DNA of 8,858 bases from an uncultured Clostridia bacterium (GTDB lineage Bacteria > Bacillota > Clostridia > Christensenellales > UBA1242): contig CALVNU010000030.1 of the NCBI GenBank assembly GCA_944349915.1, positions 1 to 8,858 on the forward strand, in the 5' to 3' direction. Below the pieces are notes generated by a model. The model saw nothing but the letters and a program-made list of their open reading frames with translations, did no database searches and was not told the DNA's origin. Of the stretch, positions 5,808 through 8,858 are shown one piece after another. The number at the start of each line of letters is the position of its first letter. Position 1 is the first letter of the stretch. A program made the position numbers and the translations under genes.

Positions 5808-8390
5808 TTATTCCCCTAAAATTTTTTGAAGTGCAAGTTTGTTTTTCTCAAGTTTCTGTTGTTCATTTTCAATAAGCGACTTTGGTGCTTTCTTGACAAA
5901 GCCTTCATTTGCAAGCAATTTTTTAGAGCGCGCAATTTCAAATTTAAGTTTTTCAATTTCGTTTTTAACTCTTTCTTTTTCCTTTTCGCTGTCAATAAGT
6001 TGCCCAAGTGGAATGTATACAACACTGTCTTGTGCCAAAATCTTTACGCATTTTTCTGTTGGCTCTTTGTCAACAATTTTTGCATCACTTCCGAAAGCAA
6101 GGCGACAAATTGCAACCATATTTTCTTTGAAAATTTTATCGTTTGGTGCAAGTTTAAACAAAATTGAAGTTTTTTTGTTGTCTGGCAAATTGTATTTTGC
6201 CCTTGCATTTCTAATTTCTTTGACAAGATTTATCACCCTTTCAAAATCATTTGTTTCGTTAAGTTTGATTTTCTTTGGATACTGGCAAAGCATGATTGTT
6301 TCTTCATGTTCTGGCATGTTTTGATAGATATATTCTGTAACAAAAGGAATAAATGGATGGAAAAGTTTTAACAACGCATCAAAAACATAATACAAAACAT
6401 TTTGAGTTGTGTCTTTTCTTTCTTGTTCTTCTCCATAAAGGTCAACTTTTGCAAGTTCAATATACCAATCGCAGAATTTTGCCACTGTAAACTCAATCAA
6501 ATTGCTTGCACAAACACCGAGAGCATATCTGTCCATGTTTTTATCCACCGACTTGATAAGCTGGTTGAGTTCACTTAAAATCCATCTATCTTTTTCTTGC
6601 AATTTAAGTTGTTTTAAAGGTTTTTTGCTAAAATCTTTCAAATTTGATAAAACAAACTTGCTTGCGTTGTAAAGTTTGTTGATAAAAATCTTGGCTTCTT
6701 TGATTTTTTCTTCACCATACTTAATGTTTGTGCCCATACTCATACCGTTTACAAGTGAAAGCCTTAAAGCATCGGCACCATATTTTGCAATCATGTCGTT
6801 AGGGTCAACTCCATTGCCAAGATGTTTAGACATTTTGACGCCCTTGATATCACGCACCATACCATGAATAACCACATCTTTAAAAGGCACCTGTCCCATA
6901 AATTTAATGCCGGAAAACACCATTTTTGAAACCCAGAATGTGATGATATCATAAGCGGTAACCAGCACCGAAGTTGGATAGTAGTATTTAAGGTCGGCAG
7001 TCTGCTCTGGATAGCCTAAGGTAGAGAAAGGCCAAAGTGCAGAAGAAAACCAAGTGTCAAGCACATCTTTTTCTTGTTCAAGATGATTGTTATTGCAGAT
7101 TGGACAAACGGAAGGCTCTTCTTCGCTTGCAAAAGCATGTCCATTTGCACATGTGTAAACAGGAATGCGATGTCCAAGCCAAATTTGACGCGAAATACAC
7201 CAATCTTGAATGTTTTCCAACCAGTTTAGATAGGTTTTTTCAAATCTTTTTGGATGAAATTTAAGTTCTCCATTTTTCACCGCTTCAATGGCAGGCTTTA
7301 CAAGGTCCTTCATCTTTACAAACCATTGCGTAGAAATTTTAGGCTCGGTAAAATTGTGGCAACGCTCGCAAGTTCCCACTTGATTTTTATATTTTTCTTT
7401 CTTTACCAAATAGCCACCTTCTTGAAGTGCTTGTTCAATTTGCGCTCTCGCTTTAATTCTGTCTAGCCCTGCAAACTTGCCTGCATTTTCATTAAGTTTG
7501 CCTTCATCATCAATGCAAACCACCACATCAAGATTATGACGCAAGCCAACCTCATAGTCATTTGGGTCATGTGCAGGTGTGATTTTTACTGCACCTGTTC
7601 CAAACCCCATCTCACAATAATCATCTGCAATAAGTTTGATTTTTTTGTTGACAAGTGGCAAAATAAGGTCCTTTCCAACCTGCCCTTTATATTTAGGGTC
7701 ATTCGGGTTGACCGCCACGGCAGTATCACCAAAAATCGTTTCTGGTCTTGTGGTTGCAACTGTAACATACCCACTTCCGTCTGCAAATGGATAGCGAATA
7801 TACCACAAGAAAGTGTTCTGTTCAACATAGACATTTTCATTGTCAGAAATTGTAGTTTTGCAACTTGGGCAATAATTTACCACCCTTTTGCCTTTGTAAA
7901 TTAGTCCTTCATTAAAATATTGGCAAAAAACATGCCTAACCGCTTTACAAAGCCTTTCATCCATAGTAAAAGCAAGCCTAGACCAATCGCAAGAAATTCC
8001 GAGGCTTTTAAATTGGTCAATAATTATGTTGCCATATTTTTTATACCAATCCCAGCCCATTTCAAGAAATTTTTCTCTGCCAATATCTTCCTTCTTCAAG
8101 CCATCATGACGAAGTTGACGAGCAATAACCTCTTCGGTTGCAATCGCCGCGTGGTCTGTGCCAGGAATCCATAAGGTATTATAGCCTTTCATGCGTTTTG
8201 TTCGCACCAAAATGTCTTGAATTGTGTTGTTAAGAGCATGTCCAACATGCGCCTTGCCAGTTACATTTGGCGGAGGCATAACAACAGAAAAATGTTCTCT
8301 TGCATCTGGTTGAGATGTAAAATAATTTTTTTCAAGCCAATGTTTGTATATATCTTTTTCAAAAAACTCTGGTGTATAAGATTTTTCCAT
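5808..8390 (-). CDS. valS: Valyl-tRNA synthetase (ValRS)
   Basis: This class Ia synthetase charges tRNA-Val with valine in the cytosol and edits mischarged threonine. At 860 residues it is complete and slightly shorter than the 880-950 usual in bacteria. The start is supported by AAAAGGA 7 bases upstream. Motifs in order are PPPNVTGKAHVGH with the HIGH-type HVGH (48-51), the CP1 editing domain with TTRPET (213-218), GDTAVAV and GTGAVKITPAHDPNDYE (about 264-280), putative zinc ligands C174/C177 with C341/C344 and C414/H418/C429/C432, DVLDTWFSSALWPF (442-455), the KMSKS loop as KMSKH (519-523), an anticodon-binding domain (about 600-800) and a C-terminal coiled-coil arm (about 795-858) that normally contacts tRNA. 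The KMSKH form is the one departure from consensus. It lies 21 bases after cysS and 1 base before the membrane-protein gene. No T-box leader lies directly before it, so control is probably from upstream of cysS. Confidence 0.98.
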   Translation of the reverse strand: MEKSYTPEFFEKDIYKHWLEKNYFTSQPDAREHFSVVMPPPNVTGKAHVGHALNNTIQDILVRTKRMKGYNTLWIPGTDHAAIATEEVIARQLRHDGLKKEDIGREKFLEMGWDWYKKYGNIIIDQFKSLGISCDWSRLAFTMDERLCKAVRHVFCQYFNEGLIYKGKRVVNYCPSCKTTISDNENVYVEQNTFLWYIRYPFADGSGYVTVATTRPETIFGDTAVAVNPNDPKYKGQVGKDLILPLVNKKIKLIADDYCEMGFGTGAVKITPAHDPNDYEVGLRHNLDVVVCIDDEGKLNENAGKFAGLDRIKARAQIEQALQEGGYLVKKEKYKNQVGTCERCHNFTEPKISTQWFVKMKDLVKPAIEAVKNGELKFHPKRFEKTYLNWLENIQDWCISRQIWLGHRIPVYTCANGHAFASEEEPSVCPICNNNHLEQEKDVLDTWFSSALWPFSTLGYPEQTADLKYYYPTSVLVTAYDIITFWVSKMVFSGIKFMGQVPFKDVVIHGMVRDIKGVKMSKHLGNGVDPNDMIAKYGADALRLSLVNGMSMGTNIKYGEEKIKEAKIFINKLYNASKFVLSNLKDFSKKPLKQLKLQEKDRWILSELNQLIKSVDKNMDRYALGVCASNLIEFTVAKFCDWYIELAKVDLYGEEQERKDTTQNVLYYVFDALLKLFHPFIPFVTEYIYQNMPEHEETIMLCQYPKKIKLNETNDFERVINLVKEIRNARAKYNLPDNKKTSILFKLAPNDKIFKENMVAICRLAFGSDAKIVDKEPTEKCVKILAQDSVVYIPLGQLIDSEKEKERVKNEIEKLKFEIARSKKLLANEGFVKKAPKSLIENEQQKLEKNKLALQKILGE
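5812..5817 (-). promoter_or_regulatory. Ribosome binding site for the DUF2238-like gene, inside the end of valS
   Basis: On the minus strand AGGGGA lies within the last codons of valS and 5 bases before the ATG at 5806. The junction reads TAATATG (valS stop, one base, start). It supports this start and suggests re-initiation by ribosomes finishing valS. Confidence 0.65.
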
Positions 8391-8397
8391 AATTTTG

Positions 8398-8404
8398 TCC
8401 TTTT
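8398..8404 (-). promoter_or_regulatory. Ribosome binding site for valS
   Basis: On the minus strand AAAAGGA lies 7 bases before the valS ATG (8390), inside the 21-base gap after cysS. The gap is too short for a promoter plus leader, so valS should be translated from the cysS transcript. Confidence 0.65.
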
Positions 8405-8411
8405 GTTAAAA

Positions 8412-8858
8412 TTAATTTTTTTCTATAACAAATCCATCTTTACTATCTTTAACAGTAAAACCTTTTTTAAGAATTTCCGCTCTTAAGTTGTCGGCCTTTG
8501 CAAAATCTTTGTTTAATTTTGCTTGCCATCTTTCATTTGCAAGCGCCGTTATCTCTTCTGGAATGGCGTTTTGTTCAAAATTAAAGCCCAGCACTTTATT
8601 AAACTGGTTGATAAGGTCAAAAACTTGACTGCTTTTTTCTTCTTTTAAAAGTTTTTGGCAAACTGCAAGCGCTTTAGGCATATTAAGGTCGTCATTAATC
8701 GCCTCTAAAAAGGCATTTTTATATTCTTGAAGAACATCTTCTAAAATTTTGTTTTGTCCATTTTTATGCGACAAAACCGCCGCTTTGAAGGCTTTTAAAC
8801 TGTTTTGAGCGCCTTTTATTGCTTCAAATGTAAAATTTTGTTGCTTTGAATAATGTGC
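8412..8858 (-). CDS. cysS: Cysteinyl-tRNA synthetase, C-terminal part (5' partial)
   Basis: This is the last 148 residues of CysRS, which charges tRNA-Cys with cysteine in the cytosol. The catalytic Rossmann domain, zinc site and KMSKS loop lie beyond the window edge. The frame is open to the last base and begins AHYSKQQNFTFEAI, matching the CysRS segment usually read as AHYRSPLNF, so the TTG at 8774 is only internal. It is followed by the helical DALR-type segment FLEAINDDLNMPKALAVC, then PEEITALANERWQAKLNKDF and AKADNLRAEILKKGF, which match the CysRS C-terminal consensus (KDFARAD..R..L...G). The gene ends with TAA 21 bases before valS, on the same strand and probably in the same operon. Confidence 0.95.
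   Translation of the reverse strand, partial: AHYSKQQNFTFEAIKGAQNSLKAFKAAVLSHKNGQNKILEDVLQEYKNAFLEAINDDLNMPKALAVCQKLLKEEKSSQVFDLINQFNKVLGFNFEQNAIPEEITALANERWQAKLNKDFAKADNLRAEILKKGFTVKDSKDGFVIEKN

Noticed and set aside
5839..6324. 161-codon plus-strand reading frame opposite the 3' part of valS
   Set aside because: It is fully antisense to a well-supported ValRS coiled-coil and anticodon-domain region. Its Ser/Phe/Leu-rich composition mirrors the Lys/Glu/Asn-rich sense protein, and it shows no recognisable domain.

Overview
The window is A+T-rich and tightly packed. Its coding style is Lys/Asn/Ile-rich, it has strong AGGAGG-type ribosome binding sites, intrinsic terminators and standard-code TGG tryptophan codons. 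It suggests a low-GC monoderm of the Bacillota (Clostridia/Bacilli-like, possibly an uncultured gut lineage). That assignment is inferred from style and gene families, not from a marker search.

Plus-strand half (1-4591): three ABC-transporter genes are arranged as one operon. The first is cut by the window edge inside its Walker A motif and is the C-terminal nucleotide-binding domain of an ABC exporter half-transporter. It overlaps the second, a full-length exporter half-transporter, by 4 bases (ATGA). Their motif defects are complementary: the first lacks the catalytic Glu and switch His, and the second has an altered signature motif. This is the hallmark of a heterodimeric exporter with one degenerate and one competent ATP site. 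After 27 bases comes a MacB-like protein, an ATPase fused to an FtsX-type permease with a large extracytoplasmic domain.

Convergence point (4592-4822): a 231-base gap holds a perfect A-run/T-run hairpin that should terminate transcription from both sides.

Minus-strand half (8858-4823): cysS (C-terminal part only, cut by the window edge), valS (complete) and a polytopic YjdF/DUF2238-like membrane protein follow each other with gaps of 21 and 1 bases, so they are probably one transcription unit. The membrane protein carries a long Lys/Glu/Asn/Gln-rich cytosolic tail and appears translationally coupled to valS. ValRS has KMSKH in place of the usual KMSKS.

Overall, this is housekeeping translation genes converging on an export operon. 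I see no CRISPR array, insertion sequence, phage gene, tRNA or rRNA. The points most worth a second look are the asymmetric exporter pair with its MacB-like partner, the tailed membrane protein tied to valS, and the KMSKH variant. I find no clear evidence of an undescribed system.
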